A stretch of 64,000 nucleotides of DNA, taken from Gammaproteobacteria bacterium (GTDB lineage: Bacteria; Pseudomonadota; Gammaproteobacteria; Pseudomonadales; Azotimanducaceae). Within the stretch, counting starts at the first letter, position 1. Each line of letters starts with the position of its first letter. Position numbers and translations under genes: made by a program. The stretch is taken from positions 25,678 to 89,677 of the forward strand of contig SYFY01000187.1 in NCBI GenBank assembly GCA_005799745.1. The letters are read 5' to 3'. Under the pieces are notes generated by a model. It made no database searches and was not told where the DNA came from. It saw nothing but the letters and a program-made list of their open reading frames with translations. Below, in pieces: positions 50,078 through 60,901 of the stretch.

Positions 50078-51202
50078 TTACAGACCGTGGTGTTCGCGTA
50101 TCAGCCGGACTATTCGTGGGCATGCCTAGCCATCGCCATAAGGATTGTGAGCAAGGCTCATCTCCTTGTAGGCGGCGCTGTCATCAAGCAGTTTGGTCGC
50201 TTCGTCACAAATTCGATCTTCATTCGTTCCTACCAGGCGGACGGTTCCAGCGTCGACTGCTTCTGGACGCTCGGTTGTATCCCGCATGACGAGAACGGGT
50301 TTCCCCAATGCCGGAGCTTCCTCTTGCACCCCACCTGAATCGGTGATCAGAAAGTGACAGCGTTTCATAAGGTAGACGAAGGGCAGGTAGTCCTGCGGGT
50401 CAATCAGAAAAACGTTCGATCGATTGCCAAGGATCTCCCGTACGGGAGCCTGCACATTGGGGTTAAGGTGTACTGGGTAGACGACCTACACATCACCGCG
50501 CTCTGCAATTCGGGCCAAAGCGTGACAAATCCGTTCGAACCCGCCGCCGAAACACTCTCGGCGATGACCCGTAACAAGAATCATCCGATGTTAGGCGTCG
50601 AGGAACGAAAACTGCTGGCTGAATTTCATTTGAGTTGCGAGATCTTCGTTCAGCCGAGTGGAAACCTGCAGTAGTGTGTCGATGACAGTGTTTCCGGTTA
50701 CATGGATCGAGTCGATACGCTTGCCTTCACGGAGCAGGTTCTGACGAGCCCCTTCAGTCGGGGCGAAATGTAGATCGGCGATCGATCCAGCGACCATACG
50801 ATTGATCTCTTCGGGCCACGGCGAATAGATGTTTCCAGTACGCAGACCGGCTTCGACATGCCCCACGGGAATTCGCTCAAAGTAGGCTGCGAGCGCGGTA
50901 GATAGCGTGGTCGCAGTATCGCCATGAACCAGGACTCGGTCGAGTCGATAATCGCGTAGTACGTCCCGTAAGCCACGCAAAACACCACAGGTGATGTCTG
51001 TTAAATCCTGCCCGGCAGACATCAGGTTTAGATCATAGTGCGGTTCGATGTGAAACAGTCGAAGCACCTAGTCGAGCATGTCCCGATGCTGGGCAGTCAC
51101 ACAAACTTTGGATTCAATACCGGGCGCTGCGTCGAATGCTTGTACCAGCGGAGCCATCTTGATTGCTTCAGGCCGCGTCCCGAATACCGTGAGGAGTTTC
51201 AT
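50078..51202 (-). pseudogene. wecB: UDP-N-acetylglucosamine 2-epimerase (non-hydrolysing) with four in-frame stops
   Basis: [60 protein letters not shown]...VLVHGDTATTLSTALAAYFERIPVGHVEAGLRTG...[16 protein letters not shown]...[16 protein letters not shown]...[30 protein letters not shown]...[23 protein letters not shown]. Confidence 0.92.
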
Positions 51203-52521
51203 GCTGTTACTCTTCTCTTCAGTGCATCCGCCAGCGTCGAAGCGATGTTTCTATTGCACTGTTCGATGTAGCGGATGGAGCCTTCAGTGACTGCGGTTCG
51301 GTGTGAGTCATCAACTAGAAGTCCAATACACCGCAAAGCGAAATCCGTCGGTGAATCAGCGGCTTCGAATGCCGTTCCAATGCCCGCTTCCATGCCTTCG
51401 GTGCCAACGGTCGCCGTCACCAGCGGCTTTCCGAAGCCAAGCGCTTCGAGGTTTTTGATGCTCAAACCCGTGTTAAACAGCACCGGATTGACTATGACTT
51501 GGGCATGCTGGTACGCGGACTGCAAATCATCGACACGGCCCAGCTTGATGACTCCGGAGTGCTCGTCGACCGCCTTGCAGATCGAGCCGGCCAAACAAAG
51601 ATAGGCACTCGGTACCTGGGCACGAATGAGAGGTAGTGCCTCCCGAATAAACGTTTGTATGCCATGCACGTTTATGGAGTTGTCCGAGGCCACAAACAAC
51701 ATCCGGCCCGGAATCGCAAGTTTGCCATCCAGGAAATTCAGCGGAGTCATGTGCGAGAGCGTCACCACCGGCGTACGGGTCATCCGGCTGAATACTTCGC
51801 GTTCCTTCTCCTGAATCGCAAAAACCAGATCTGCTCGATCAAACGCCATTTTTTCTCCTGCTTCCGAGGTCGAAAACCGGGCAGGTATTTCTCCGCGCGC
51901 AAGATATTGGCGGTACCTGTTTGCGAACGCGTCGTGAGTGTCAATGATCCGCAAGACGTCCGGACCGAAAAGCGTGAGCACTTGTGAGAAAAAAACGTAG
52001 CTACAAATGACTACGTCGAATCGATGTTCGCCCTGCAGCCGAGTAACAACGCCATCGAGGTTGGAGTCATACCACTCGTCGATATCGAGGCCATACCGGT
52101 GGTCCGAAGAGAAGTAACCCAAGAACTTTCTCTTCAATCGACGGTGCAATGGAACCCACGGCTCCTTCCAATCGACCGCGATGAATCGATCACCCCAACG
52201 TTTTCGCATTTCTGCTTCATCGCCGGCCTCCTGTCGAATAAACAAAAACCAGATGTCGTGACCTGATTCAGCGAGTGCTTCAAGCAACGATGCAACCCGG
52301 GTTCTATTGCCTGCCGTTTGAGGAACGGTTGGAATCGGGGAAACAAATAGAATGCGTTTGCTGGGCATGTCCCTATCGATGGAGTGAAGCCTGCGTAAAC
52401 GCAAGCGACCACCTTTGGGTAGGGGAACACATCGGTTCAGACCGGCGGTCGAATCTGAAAGGGTCTTGTTTGGCAGGCATCGCTGCGTCCGTGCTGGTTT
52501 TTTTCGATACAGGCCATCCAT
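51199..52521 (-). CDS. glycosyltransferase (GT4-like), intact; probable start MPSKR near 52371
   Basis: [39 protein letters not shown]...[40 protein letters not shown] overlap with wecB. Confidence 0.88.
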   Translation of the reverse strand: MDGLYRKKPARTQRCLPNKTLSDSTAGLNRCVPLPKGGRLRLRRLHSIDRDMPSKRILFVSPIPTVPQTAGNRTRVASLLEALAESGHDIWFLFIRQEAGDEAEMRKRWGDRFIAVDWKEPWVPLHRRLKRKFLGYFSSDHRYGLDIDEWYDSNLDGVVTRLQGEHRFDVVICSYVFFSQVLTLFGPDVLRIIDTHDAFANRYRQYLARGEIPARFSTSEAGEKMAFDRADLVFAIQEKEREVFSRMTRTPVVTLSHMTPLNFLDGKLAIPGRMLFVASDNSINVHGIQTFIREALPLIRAQVPSAYLCLAGSICKAVDEHSGVIKLGRVDDLQSAYQHAQVIVNPVLFNTGLSIKNLEALGFGKPLVTATVGTEGMEAGIGTAFEAADSPTDFALRCIGLLVDDSHRTAVTEGSIRYIEQCNRNIASTLADALKRRVTA

Positions 52522-52807
52522 GGTATTTCAATTCGTCCCGTTCAGTCCGTGAGGCAATCGTGAATTGGCAACAGGCTTCGACTAGGGTGTCGTTAAGCGG
52601 CACACTCGCCCCGTATGAGGCGTACGGGATCCGATTCGAACGGACATCACATTTCAACCGAGAAAGTTCGGTAAGTTGTCCGGTACAGGGTGAACTTTTT
52701 TTTGGAATTCGTTGGGCGAACCGGTCGTCGACGGGTGATGCTGATGACATTGTGGGTGACAGTCACCACGCTGAACTTAATAAACAGTAAATTAACTAAT
52801 CTAGGGG

Positions 52808-54163
52808 ATGAGCTTGTCTTTTGAGTACGATCTCTTCGTGATAGGCGCGGGCAGCGGTGGGGTGCGTGCCAGCCGTATGTCAGCGCGTGCCGGTGCTCGC
52901 GTCGGTATTGCTGAATCAACGTTTCTGGGTGGGACGTGTGTGAACGTCGGTTGTGTACCCAAAAAACTCTTTGTTTATGGCGCTCAGTTTGCCGAAGAGT
53001 TTGATGACGCCGCGGGTTTTGGCTGGCTTGTCGGCGCACGTCAGTTCGATTGGGCGACGCTTCGGGACAACAAAACCAAAGAGATCGAACGTCTGAACGG
53101 TGTTTACCAAAACTTGTTGGTGAACGCAGGCGTCAAGATTCATCGAGGTGTCGCCCGGCTGTTGGACGCACACACCATCGAGATGGAAGGGCAGCGGATG
53201 ACTGCTGACAACATCCTCATCGCTACGGGATCAAGCCCTTACGCGCCTTCATTTCCTGGCGACGAACACACCATCACATCAACGGATGTGTTTTACCTCC
53301 CGAACTTTCCACGGCATGCGATCATCGTCGGCGGTGGCTATATCGCCGTGGAATTCGCCGGGATCTTCAACGGCCTCGGCGTTGAAAGCCATCTTCTCTA
53401 TCGTGGTCCGTTGTTTCTGCGTGGCTTCGATGAAAGCGTGCGTGGGTTTGTTAAGGATGAACTTGAGCGCAAAGGCATCCATTTGCATTTCAACACCGAG
53501 ATCGCTTCCATTGAAGTGAACAGCGGACGGAAGCGGGTGCACTTCAAGGACGGTCAATCACTGGAGTCTGATCTCGTGTTACAAGCGACCGGTCGGCGAC
53601 CCAATACCTCAGGACTTGGGTTGGATGCTGCAGGCGTTCACTTGGGTGACCGTGGCGAAGTGGTTGTGGATGAGTTTTTCCGAACGTCAGTGCCCAATAT
53701 CTATGCGATCGGTGATGTGATTGATCGCATGCAGCTCACCCCCGTCGCCATCGCCGAAGGCATGTGTATCGCTCACAACCTGTTCGGTTCAGGTCCAAAA
53801 CGGAGTCTCGATTATCGGGATATTCCGACGGCCGTGTTCTGCCAGCCCAACATCGGTACAGTCGGCTTAACCGAAGCCCAAGCCGCCGCGAAAGGTCCTA
53901 TCAGCGTTTTTGAAACCAGTTTCCGCGCCATGAAACACACCTTGAGCGGCCGAGGTGAACGTACGTTCATGAAACTGATCGTGCGCAAGGCGGATGATCG
54001 AGTGGTTGGGGCGCACATGGTAGGTCCTGAAGCAGGCGAGATCATTCAGGGCCTCGCCGTGGCTATCAAGGCGGGAGCGACCAAGGCACAGTTTGATGCG
54101 ACGGTCGGTATTCATCCAACAGCAGCTGAAGAATTCGTAACCATGCGGGAAGCGACACGATGA
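52808..54163 (+). CDS. gor: glutathione-disulfide reductase
   Basis: 451 aa; [56 protein letters not shown]. Confidence 0.92.
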   Translation: MSLSFEYDLFVIGAGSGGVRASRMSARAGARVGIAESTFLGGTCVNVGCVPKKLFVYGAQFAEEFDDAAGFGWLVGARQFDWATLRDNKTKEIERLNGVYQNLLVNAGVKIHRGVARLLDAHTIEMEGQRMTADNILIATGSSPYAPSFPGDEHTITSTDVFYLPNFPRHAIIVGGGYIAVEFAGIFNGLGVESHLLYRGPLFLRGFDESVRGFVKDELERKGIHLHFNTEIASIEVNSGRKRVHFKDGQSLESDLVLQATGRRPNTSGLGLDAAGVHLGDRGEVVVDEFFRTSVPNIYAIGDVIDRMQLTPVAIAEGMCIAHNLFGSGPKRSLDYRDIPTAVFCQPNIGTVGLTEAQAAAKGPISVFETSFRAMKHTLSGRGERTFMKLIVRKADDRVVGAHMVGPEAGEIIQGLAVAIKAGATKAQFDATVGIHPTAAEEFVTMREATR

Positions 54164-55572
54164 AAAAGAAAGGTCTAACACAACTGCGCACAAGCACTCT
54201 GAGTATGGCGTTACTCACACTCATGGCTGCATTTCCGGTAAACGCCGGGCAAGTGGTGCTTTTCATTGGCGATGGCATGGGCGTCACCACCGTTTCGGCA
54301 GGCCGCATCCTTGCCGGTCAACTACAGGGTAAAACAGGTGAGGAACACGAGCTGACTTTCGAACAGTTCGAGAACGTTGCGTTGGTAAAAACCTACAACA
54401 CCGATATGCAGGTGCCTGATTCGGCAGGCACCATGACGGCAGTGATCACCGGGCAGAAAACACGATTCGGCGTCCTCTCACTGAATGCCGACGTGGAAAG
54501 GCGTAACTGCACGCAGGCGTTGCAAGGGACGCTACCCACGTTGTTGGAGCAGGCAGAAACCGCAGGCTATGCAACTGGGGTTGTCACTACGACACGCGTC
54601 ACCCACGCAACCCCGGCCGCTTCCTTTGCCCACAGTCCGGAACGGGATTGGGAAGACGATGCGGCGATGCCCGCAGAAGCGCTAACAGCAGGTTGTAGAG
54701 ACATCGCCCGCCAGTTCGTCGAGTTCGATAAAGGTGATGGTGTTGACGTGTTGCTCGGCGGCGGCCGTGCCAACTTCCTCCCCGAGACGGTAACGGATCC
54801 TGAGCACGACACACTTAAGGGGCGACGCAAGGATGGCAAGAACCTCATCGATCAGTGGCAAGCGTCTCGACCGGAGCGGACGTTTGTATGGAACACCGCA
54901 GGCTTCAAGAATTTAAGAGGCAAAGGTCAGGTGCTCGGTATCTTCGAAGCTTCGCACATGCAATGGGAGGTGGATCGCGCCAAGGACGTGGGTGGCGAAC
55001 CTTCGCTCGCGGAGATGACGACATTTGCGCTCGACCGACTCCAGGCGCGAAACAAGAACTTCTTGCTGATCGTTGAAGGGGGACGCATTGATCATGGCCA
55101 TCATGCGGGCAGTGCTCATAAAGCGCTCAACGATGTCGTGGCCCTGGATGCAGCGGTCGCCGTTGCGGCCAGACGAATTCATCCTCGCCGTGGACTGATC
55201 TTGGTCACCGCTGACCACAGCCATACCTTGAGTTTCGCTGGGTATCCTCCGCGAGGAAACCCCATTCTCGGCAAAGTACCGGTGATTCCAGGGGGTGGAG
55301 AGGGTGGAGCACCGACCTACACCTATCCGACGCTGGGTTATGCGAATGGTCCGGGAGCAGTTTCACCACTGCCCGATTACACAACCATCGACACCCAAGA
55401 TCCTGCGTTTCGCCAGCCTGCTACCCTCCCAATGATGTCTGAGACTCATGGCGGTGAAGATGTCGCCGCCTACGCACGCGGCGCGGCTGCGGATGGTGTA
55501 CGTGGTGTGATGGAGCAAAACGAGTTGTACGCGGTTCTCTACCGAGGTCTCTTTGGTCGGGCACCGCGCTGA
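54160..55572 (+). CDS. alkaline phosphatase
   Basis: 470 aa; signal peptide; [73 protein letters not shown]. Confidence 0.93.
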   Translation: MKKKGLTQLRTSTLSMALLTLMAAFPVNAGQVVLFIGDGMGVTTVSAGRILAGQLQGKTGEEHELTFEQFENVALVKTYNTDMQVPDSAGTMTAVITGQKTRFGVLSLNADVERRNCTQALQGTLPTLLEQAETAGYATGVVTTTRVTHATPAASFAHSPERDWEDDAAMPAEALTAGCRDIARQFVEFDKGDGVDVLLGGGRANFLPETVTDPEHDTLKGRRKDGKNLIDQWQASRPERTFVWNTAGFKNLRGKGQVLGIFEASHMQWEVDRAKDVGGEPSLAEMTTFALDRLQARNKNFLLIVEGGRIDHGHHAGSAHKALNDVVALDAAVAVAARRIHPRRGLILVTADHSHTLSFAGYPPRGNPILGKVPVIPGGGEGGAPTYTYPTLGYANGPGAVSPLPDYTTIDTQDPAFRQPATLPMMSETHGGEDVAAYARGAAADGVRGVMEQNELYAVLYRGLFGRAPR

Positions 55573-55614
55573 GCCCCCCTGGTTTTGATCTGAATAGTCC
55601 AACGACGGGGCAGG

Positions 55615-57426
55615 CTAGTTCAATGTCGTACACACTGTGCACAAAGCCCACGGCGCACCGAGGTTGTGTGCCATGGGCTCGAGCGCCTCGACTTTGTGTT
55701 CGAGGTCAGCAAGCACGGCCGCTGCGACACTGTTCGTAGGTGTGGGCGCAAGCGCCAGGAGCTCATGCAAGAGTTCATCTCGAAGATCCACGGACGGCGC
55801 GAACTCCCGAACCACGGGCGATTCAACGTTCGCGAGTTTTGCAGCGTGTGCAATGGCCGCATCGAGATCGCCGATCTCATTCACGAGACCCAGTGCTTTG
55901 GCTTTTGACCCGATCCACACACGGCCCTCGGCGATTTTTTGAACGTCCGCCAACTCGAGAGAGCGTCCACGTACGACGAGATTGAGAAAGTCGGTATAGG
56001 TGCGTTGGACGGACGCCTGGGCAATCCGAGCATAGGTTTCCGGCAATGGGCCGTACGGGTTTAACGCAGCTGACAGGGGGCCCGTGCCCACGCCATCACT
56101 TTGAACACCCACTTCTGCGAGCGCGTTTTCCACCGACGGCAGAATCGAAAACACGCCAATCGAACCAGTGATGGTCTGTGCATGTGCAAAGACGCTGTCG
56201 GCCGTCGCCGCGATCCAGTACCCACCTGAAGCGGCCACTTCACCCATGGACACGACCACCGGCTTTTTGGCCAATTGCACCAGCTCCAGTTCCCGACGAA
56301 TCAGCTCCGAAGCGAAAGCGCTGCCTCCAGGAGAGTCAATCCGAATCACAACGGCCTGAATCGTTTTATCCTGCTGAGCGGCTCGAATTTGTTCGCGAGC
56401 ACTGTCCGGGGTGATGGCATGAGTGCCATCGGGATTGTCGAGGATGGTTCCGGAGAGTCTGATCAGGGCGATGTTCGCATCGGGTTCGGCTGCGGATATC
56501 CCGCCTGTAGCCAACAGGTAGTCTTCGTAGCCAATGCCGTGAAAATCGCCGTTCGGATCGTCGCCGACTTTGTCGACAACCCGCGCGTTGAACTCATCAA
56601 AGGACAAAAGCTCGTCCACTAAACCCGCTTCGAGCGCGGCACGTGCAAGGTCTCCTCCGGCGACTTCGATCTTCTGGTCGATTTCCTGCACGAAAGATTC
56701 AAAGACACCTTCTTCAAGCTGACGATTGCGTGATACCGCAGCTGAATAATCGGCCCACAATCCCAGGATCAACTCACGGTTGGCCGTTTTGGCTTCTTCA
56801 GACATGCCGTTTTGGGTGAAGGGTTCAATCGCTGACTTAAACTCTCCCACGCGAAAAACGTGAACATTTACTTTCAGTTTTTCCAGTAAATCCTTGAAAT
56901 AAAGTGAATGTGAACCGAAGCCTTCGAACAAAAGACTACCCATGGGATGCATGTACAGCGCATCCGCGGAGGAGAGCAGCCGATAGTTGGCCTGACTCAT
57001 CCATGTTCCCCAACCGATCACCTCTTTTTCAGCATCACGAAATTTCTGTAGTGCCTTTTCCAGTGTTTCGGCGTGTACGAGGCTTAGCCCTTCCAGCTCG
57101 GAAAGATCGAGTACGAGGACCTTGATGCGTTCATCGTCCGTTGCGCGCTGAATACTCTCGGTCAACTCAGCAAGTAATACTTCTTGACGCTGGCCTGTGC
57201 CGCTCAAGAACTCTTCCAGCGGACTGCCGATGCTGTGTTGTTCAACGAGCAGACCTGAGGGCCGCAGTACCAGCGCAGGATTCCCTTCCACATCGATGCT
57301 TTGGCAGCTTCCGATCATCAGCCCAAACAAGAAGACCAGAACGATGAGGAAGGCCAGATTGCCCAGCACGGTGCGTGCCGTGAGCAAACCTCGATTCACT
57401 CGGGAAAACACAGAATCTTCGGCCAT
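55615..57426 (-). CDS. sppA: signal peptide peptidase SppA, 67K type
   Basis: 603 aa; VVIRIDSPGGSAFASELIRREL, KPVVVSMGEVAASGGYWIA, ITGSIGVFSILP. Confidence 0.92.
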   Translation of the reverse strand: MAEDSVFSRVNRGLLTARTVLGNLAFLIVLVFLFGLMIGSCQSIDVEGNPALVLRPSGLLVEQHSIGSPLEEFLSGTGQRQEVLLAELTESIQRATDDERIKVLVLDLSELEGLSLVHAETLEKALQKFRDAEKEVIGWGTWMSQANYRLLSSADALYMHPMGSLLFEGFGSHSLYFKDLLEKLKVNVHVFRVGEFKSAIEPFTQNGMSEEAKTANRELILGLWADYSAAVSRNRQLEEGVFESFVQEIDQKIEVAGGDLARAALEAGLVDELLSFDEFNARVVDKVGDDPNGDFHGIGYEDYLLATGGISAAEPDANIALIRLSGTILDNPDGTHAITPDSAREQIRAAQQDKTIQAVVIRIDSPGGSAFASELIRRELELVQLAKKPVVVSMGEVAASGGYWIAATADSVFAHAQTITGSIGVFSILPSVENALAEVGVQSDGVGTGPLSAALNPYGPLPETYARIAQASVQRTYTDFLNLVVRGRSLELADVQKIAEGRVWIGSKAKALGLVNEIGDLDAAIAHAAKLANVESPVVREFAPSVDLRDELLHELLALAPTPTNSVAAAVLADLEHKVEALEPMAHNLGAPWALCTVCTTLN

Positions 57427-57611
57427 CGCGGGTATCAGCCTAATGAAAGGGGGTGACAGGATCGCATAGCCATCCTGATCCCGGCGATGGCAAGTTGATC
57501 TCCTCTAGAGAATGGGGGGGCGATGCCAACATTTGAGTGGTCAGCCACTAAGCGTCAGACTCCCGCGCTCTTTGAGGCGATACCCGCCTGTGATCAAAGG
57601 AGCCCAGTTTC

Positions 57612-58964
57612 GTGGTGTGGTCTCGCGCAGAACTGATCGAAGCGACCGGCGGCCGAGCAGTGAGTGCGCTGCCGGAAAAATTTACCGGTGTATCCATCGA
57701 CACCCGAACCCTAAAGCCGGGAAATCTCTTCGTAGCGCTTCCCGGTGATCCAGGTCCTCGCTTCAAGACCGCAAGCCGGAGTGACCGGGATGGTCATGAC
57801 CACATCGCTGCTGCGATGCACGCCGGCGCCAGCGCCGCGTTGGTCCATCGAGACGTTCCCATAGGCAATGAGTTGGCGCTGCTTCGCGTCGATGACACCC
57901 TCGATGCGCTTTGGGCGATGGGAAAGTTCCGACGCCAACAGCTCGCGGCGAGGGTCGTCGCAGTCACCGGCAGCAGTGGCAAAACAACGACCAAGAGTTT
58001 TCTCGCTGCCGCACTGGCCGCGTATGCGGAAGCGGGCTCTCTCAACAATCATCTCGGCGTACCACTCTCGTTAGCTCGAACACCACGAGAAACGAAAGAT
58101 GCGGTTTACGAAATCGGCACGAGCAATCCTGGGGAGATCGGTCCACTTTCCCGGCTCGCCGCACCTGATGTCGCGATCGTTCTCAACGTGCAATCCGCTC
58201 ACATCGGTAACTTCGAGGATTGGGATGCGCTACGACGAGAGAAGTTTTCCATTGCTGAAGGACTACGCCCGGGCGGCACGCTCGTGTACGAGCAAGGTCT
58301 TGATCCGGGCGTCCAACGTGGCAAGAGCAGGTTGACCTTTGGGGAGGGTGAAGGCGCCGATGTGCAATTGGTTGGCATGGATGGTGGTCGCGCAATCTAT
58401 CGGATTCGAGGGGAGTTGCACTCTGCCCGTATTCCAGGCGGCGGTGCACATCGCGCCAGGTCTTTGGCTGCCGTGGTTGCCACACTGCTCGCACTGGAAC
58501 GACCTTTGGCAGGCGCATTCGAGCTGCCAGACGCCTTGATTCCCGGCGGGCGTGGGGAGGTTTCGGTGATCGGCGGGATCATGCTGCTCGATGACAGTTA
58601 CAACGCGAACCCTGACAGCATGCGAGCCGCGTTAGTCCAGCTGATTTCGACGCCAAGCGAGCGCCGATTGGCGGTGCTGGGTGAAATGTTGGAACTTGGC
58701 GCCACATCCACGGAGCGGCATCGTGCACTCGCGGACGTTGTTAGGCACCTCGACGGTTTTTGGGCTGTCGGCGAAGGCATGCGTGCTCTTTCTGATTTGC
58801 CTAACTGTTTCGGCTGGTGGGCTGAAGCAAACGAAGCGCTGCGCGATTCAGTGGGGAATTCGCTGCAAACCGGGGATGCCGTCCTCATCAAGGGCAGCAA
58901 CCGCGTGTTTTGGGTGAAGAATTTCGCTAAACACCTCGCCTCGAAGCTTGATTCAGCGACCTGA
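57612..58964 (+). CDS. murF: UDP-N-acetylmuramoyl-tripeptide--D-alanyl-D-alanine ligase
   Basis: 450 aa; VAVTGSSGKTTTKSFLAAAL, LNNHLGVPLSLART, MLLDDSYNANPDSMRAAL. Confidence 0.9.
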   Translation: MVWSRAELIEATGGRAVSALPEKFTGVSIDTRTLKPGNLFVALPGDPGPRFKTASRSDRDGHDHIAAAMHAGASAALVHRDVPIGNELALLRVDDTLDALWAMGKFRRQQLAARVVAVTGSSGKTTTKSFLAAALAAYAEAGSLNNHLGVPLSLARTPRETKDAVYEIGTSNPGEIGPLSRLAAPDVAIVLNVQSAHIGNFEDWDALRREKFSIAEGLRPGGTLVYEQGLDPGVQRGKSRLTFGEGEGADVQLVGMDGGRAIYRIRGELHSARIPGGGAHRARSLAAVVATLLALERPLAGAFELPDALIPGGRGEVSVIGGIMLLDDSYNANPDSMRAALVQLISTPSERRLAVLGEMLELGATSTERHRALADVVRHLDGFWAVGEGMRALSDLPNCFGWWAEANEALRDSVGNSLQTGDAVLIKGSNRVFWVKNFAKHLASKLDSAT

Positions 58965-58991
58965 CTTTCCTCGAGACCAGAAAAAAGAGAC

Positions 58992-59022
58992 AAAAAAAGC
59001 CCGGTGTGGGGGAACACCGGGC
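58992..59022 (-). terminator. Intrinsic terminator oriented leftward
   Basis: Minus strand GCCCGGTGT-TCCCCC-ACACCGGGC followed by TTTTTTT. Confidence 0.65.
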
Positions 59023-59043
59023 AACTACCATTAGGAGTCACAC

Positions 59044-59066
59044 AAAAAACGGGATTTGCGCCCCGT
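59044..59066 (-). terminator. Second leftward terminator-like hairpin
   Basis: Minus strand ACGGG-N8-CCCGT followed by TTTTTT. Confidence 0.45.
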
Positions 59067-59201
59067 ATCGCTGCAACCCATTGGGGGGAGAGAGTGTCGG
59101 CAGCGACATTTGCAGTTAAGCACAGCCCCCGAGTCCAACCAGGAACCCGTTCACATTTCCGCCAATTCAATTTCCCGCGCTGAAGCTGGCATACTCAATC
59201 C

Positions 59202-60167
59202 ATGATCACCGACGCCCATGGCAGAACGTTCAGGAACCTGCGAGTCAGTCTGACCGCAGCCTGCAACTATGCCTGCACCTACTGTGTGCCGGACGGCAAA
59301 CGTCTACTGCCGGCGAAACATGAATTGTCGGGCACAGAGCTGGTTCGGGCCGTGGAACTGCTGATACGCGTGGCCGGCATCGACAAGGTGAGAGTGACAG
59401 GAGGCGAGCCGCTGCTGTCACCGAAAATCGAGGAGTTTTTCCCTGCGGTAATGAAGCTTGGGCTCAAAGATGTGAGTCTGACGACCAATGGTCAGCTGCT
59501 TACGAGAAAAGCCGATATGTTGCTCGACGCGGGGATCCGCCGGATCAACATCAGCCTGGACACGCTGGATCCAACCGCCTTCCGCGAAATCGCGCGCTCC
59601 GGAGACTTAAGCACGGTGCTCGCCGGTATCGACCGTATGGCCGAAGCCGGGGTGCGGGTGAAGATCAACATGGTGCCGCTGCGTTCAGCAAATTTTGATC
59701 AGATCCTGCCACTGCTCGACTACTGCCTCGAACGGGGATATGAACTGCGGTTCATCGAGCTCATGAAGATGGGCCACCTCCGGGCCGGCAATCAATTCAG
59801 CCGCGACTTCATCGGTATGGACGAGCTGCTCGAAACTATCGCGACGCGGCATGAGTATGCGCGAACCGATGCCCCGTTTGATTCCACTGCGGTCAGATTC
59901 GAGATTCCGGGCAAAGGCACGTTTGGGATCATTGCCAACGAAACCGAACCATTTTGCGCGACCTGCACACGGCTGCGCTTGTCTTCCAACGGCAAACTGT
60001 ACGGGTGTCTTTCCAACACCAAGTCGCACTATCTGCCACCCATCCTCGCCTTGCCGGACGTCGAAGCTGAGGTTGAACTTGCAACGCTGCTCAGCCAGGC
60101 GTTGGCCGACAAACAACCCGTTCGATTCCAAGGCGAGTGGACGGTGATGAAGTTCATTGGGGGTTGA
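59202..60167 (+). CDS. moaA: GTP 3',8-cyclase
   Basis: 321 aa; TAACNYACTYCVPDGK radical-SAM CxxxCxxC, VRVTGGEPLL, CATCTRLRLSSNGKLYGCL, C-terminal GG. Confidence 0.9.
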   Translation: MITDAHGRTFRNLRVSLTAACNYACTYCVPDGKRLLPAKHELSGTELVRAVELLIRVAGIDKVRVTGGEPLLSPKIEEFFPAVMKLGLKDVSLTTNGQLLTRKADMLLDAGIRRINISLDTLDPTAFREIARSGDLSTVLAGIDRMAEAGVRVKINMVPLRSANFDQILPLLDYCLERGYELRFIELMKMGHLRAGNQFSRDFIGMDELLETIATRHEYARTDAPFDSTAVRFEIPGKGTFGIIANETEPFCATCTRLRLSSNGKLYGCLSNTKSHYLPPILALPDVEAEVELATLLSQALADKQPVRFQGEWTVMKFIGG

Positions 60168-60244
60168 CCCCGGCTGTCCAACGAATCTCCCCACCAGTTC
60201 TATACTTCGGCAGTCAAGGAAGAGAAGGGGAGGCACGACACCTC

Positions 60245-60847
60245 ATGCTGCGAAAACTCACCGGTATCGTCGTTAATTTTATTGTTGCGAGCGCGCTTTG
60301 TGCCTGCAGCATTGTTGAACCACACCCTGATCTAACCAACACACTCCGGACCGCACGCCTCACGGGTGGCGTGAGCATCGACAATCCTTCCCGATGGACC
60401 CTGCCACCGTTCGCCGCCATTACTGTAGAACACGCGGATGGTCGCATAGACCATGAGCGTCTCTTCGCTGCCCAGACCGGACTTGCTCCGTATTTCTCAA
60501 TTGCCTCAGGGGACGCCCCTTGGCAGATCAATGTGCACTGGCCAGACAGCGCTTATCCCGCCGTGGACCCGGTCTCCGTTTCGACGGAAGTCACCGACGA
60601 ACAAGGACATCGTGTCATTCAGCTCGCACAATCGGGTGGCGAGGCTCTCAAGAAAGCGGGGAGCTATCTCGTCCGGACTGCTGATCGCGACGTTCTCATT
60701 GTGGACGTGGTCCAAACCTCCACACGTACCTTGGTGACCCGGCTTGAAGTGGAAGTTGAACCCTGGTTGAGAGGACGTGATTGGCACGATCCTGTCGCAT
60801 TAACACGCACTTTCATGGCCGTGGGTGAAGCACTCAGCGGCACCTGA
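60245..60847 (+). CDS. putative lipoprotein
   Basis: MLRKLTGIVVNFIVASALCACSIVEPH lipobox-like signal; start at ATG 60245. Confidence 0.75.
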   Translation: MLRKLTGIVVNFIVASALCACSIVEPHPDLTNTLRTARLTGGVSIDNPSRWTLPPFAAITVEHADGRIDHERLFAAQTGLAPYFSIASGDAPWQINVHWPDSAYPAVDPVSVSTEVTDEQGHRVIQLAQSGGEALKKAGSYLVRTADRDVLIVDVVQTSTRTLVTRLEVEVEPWLRGRDWHDPVALTRTFMAVGEALSGT

Positions 60848-60901
60848 CCGTCGAATCAACAATCATCTGACTTGAGAGACGTCCTATACTGCCAGCGCAG
60901 A

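Noticed and set aside
40071-55617. Genome-wide reassignment of TAG/TAA to Gln
   Set aside because: TAG is used as a normal terminator at 40071 (PQQ dehydrogenase) and 55615 (sppA), and TAA ends pyk and the SDR at 23903; only a few polysaccharide genes carry internal stops
57612-58964. murF outside a dcw cluster as a novel ligase system
   Set aside because: Sequence has ordinary MurF motifs; displaced mur genes occur and nothing nearby suggests a special role
58598-59170. Minus-strand 190-aa ORF in the murF-moaA region
   Set aside because: Mostly antisense to murF and crosses both leftward hairpins; composition not protein-like
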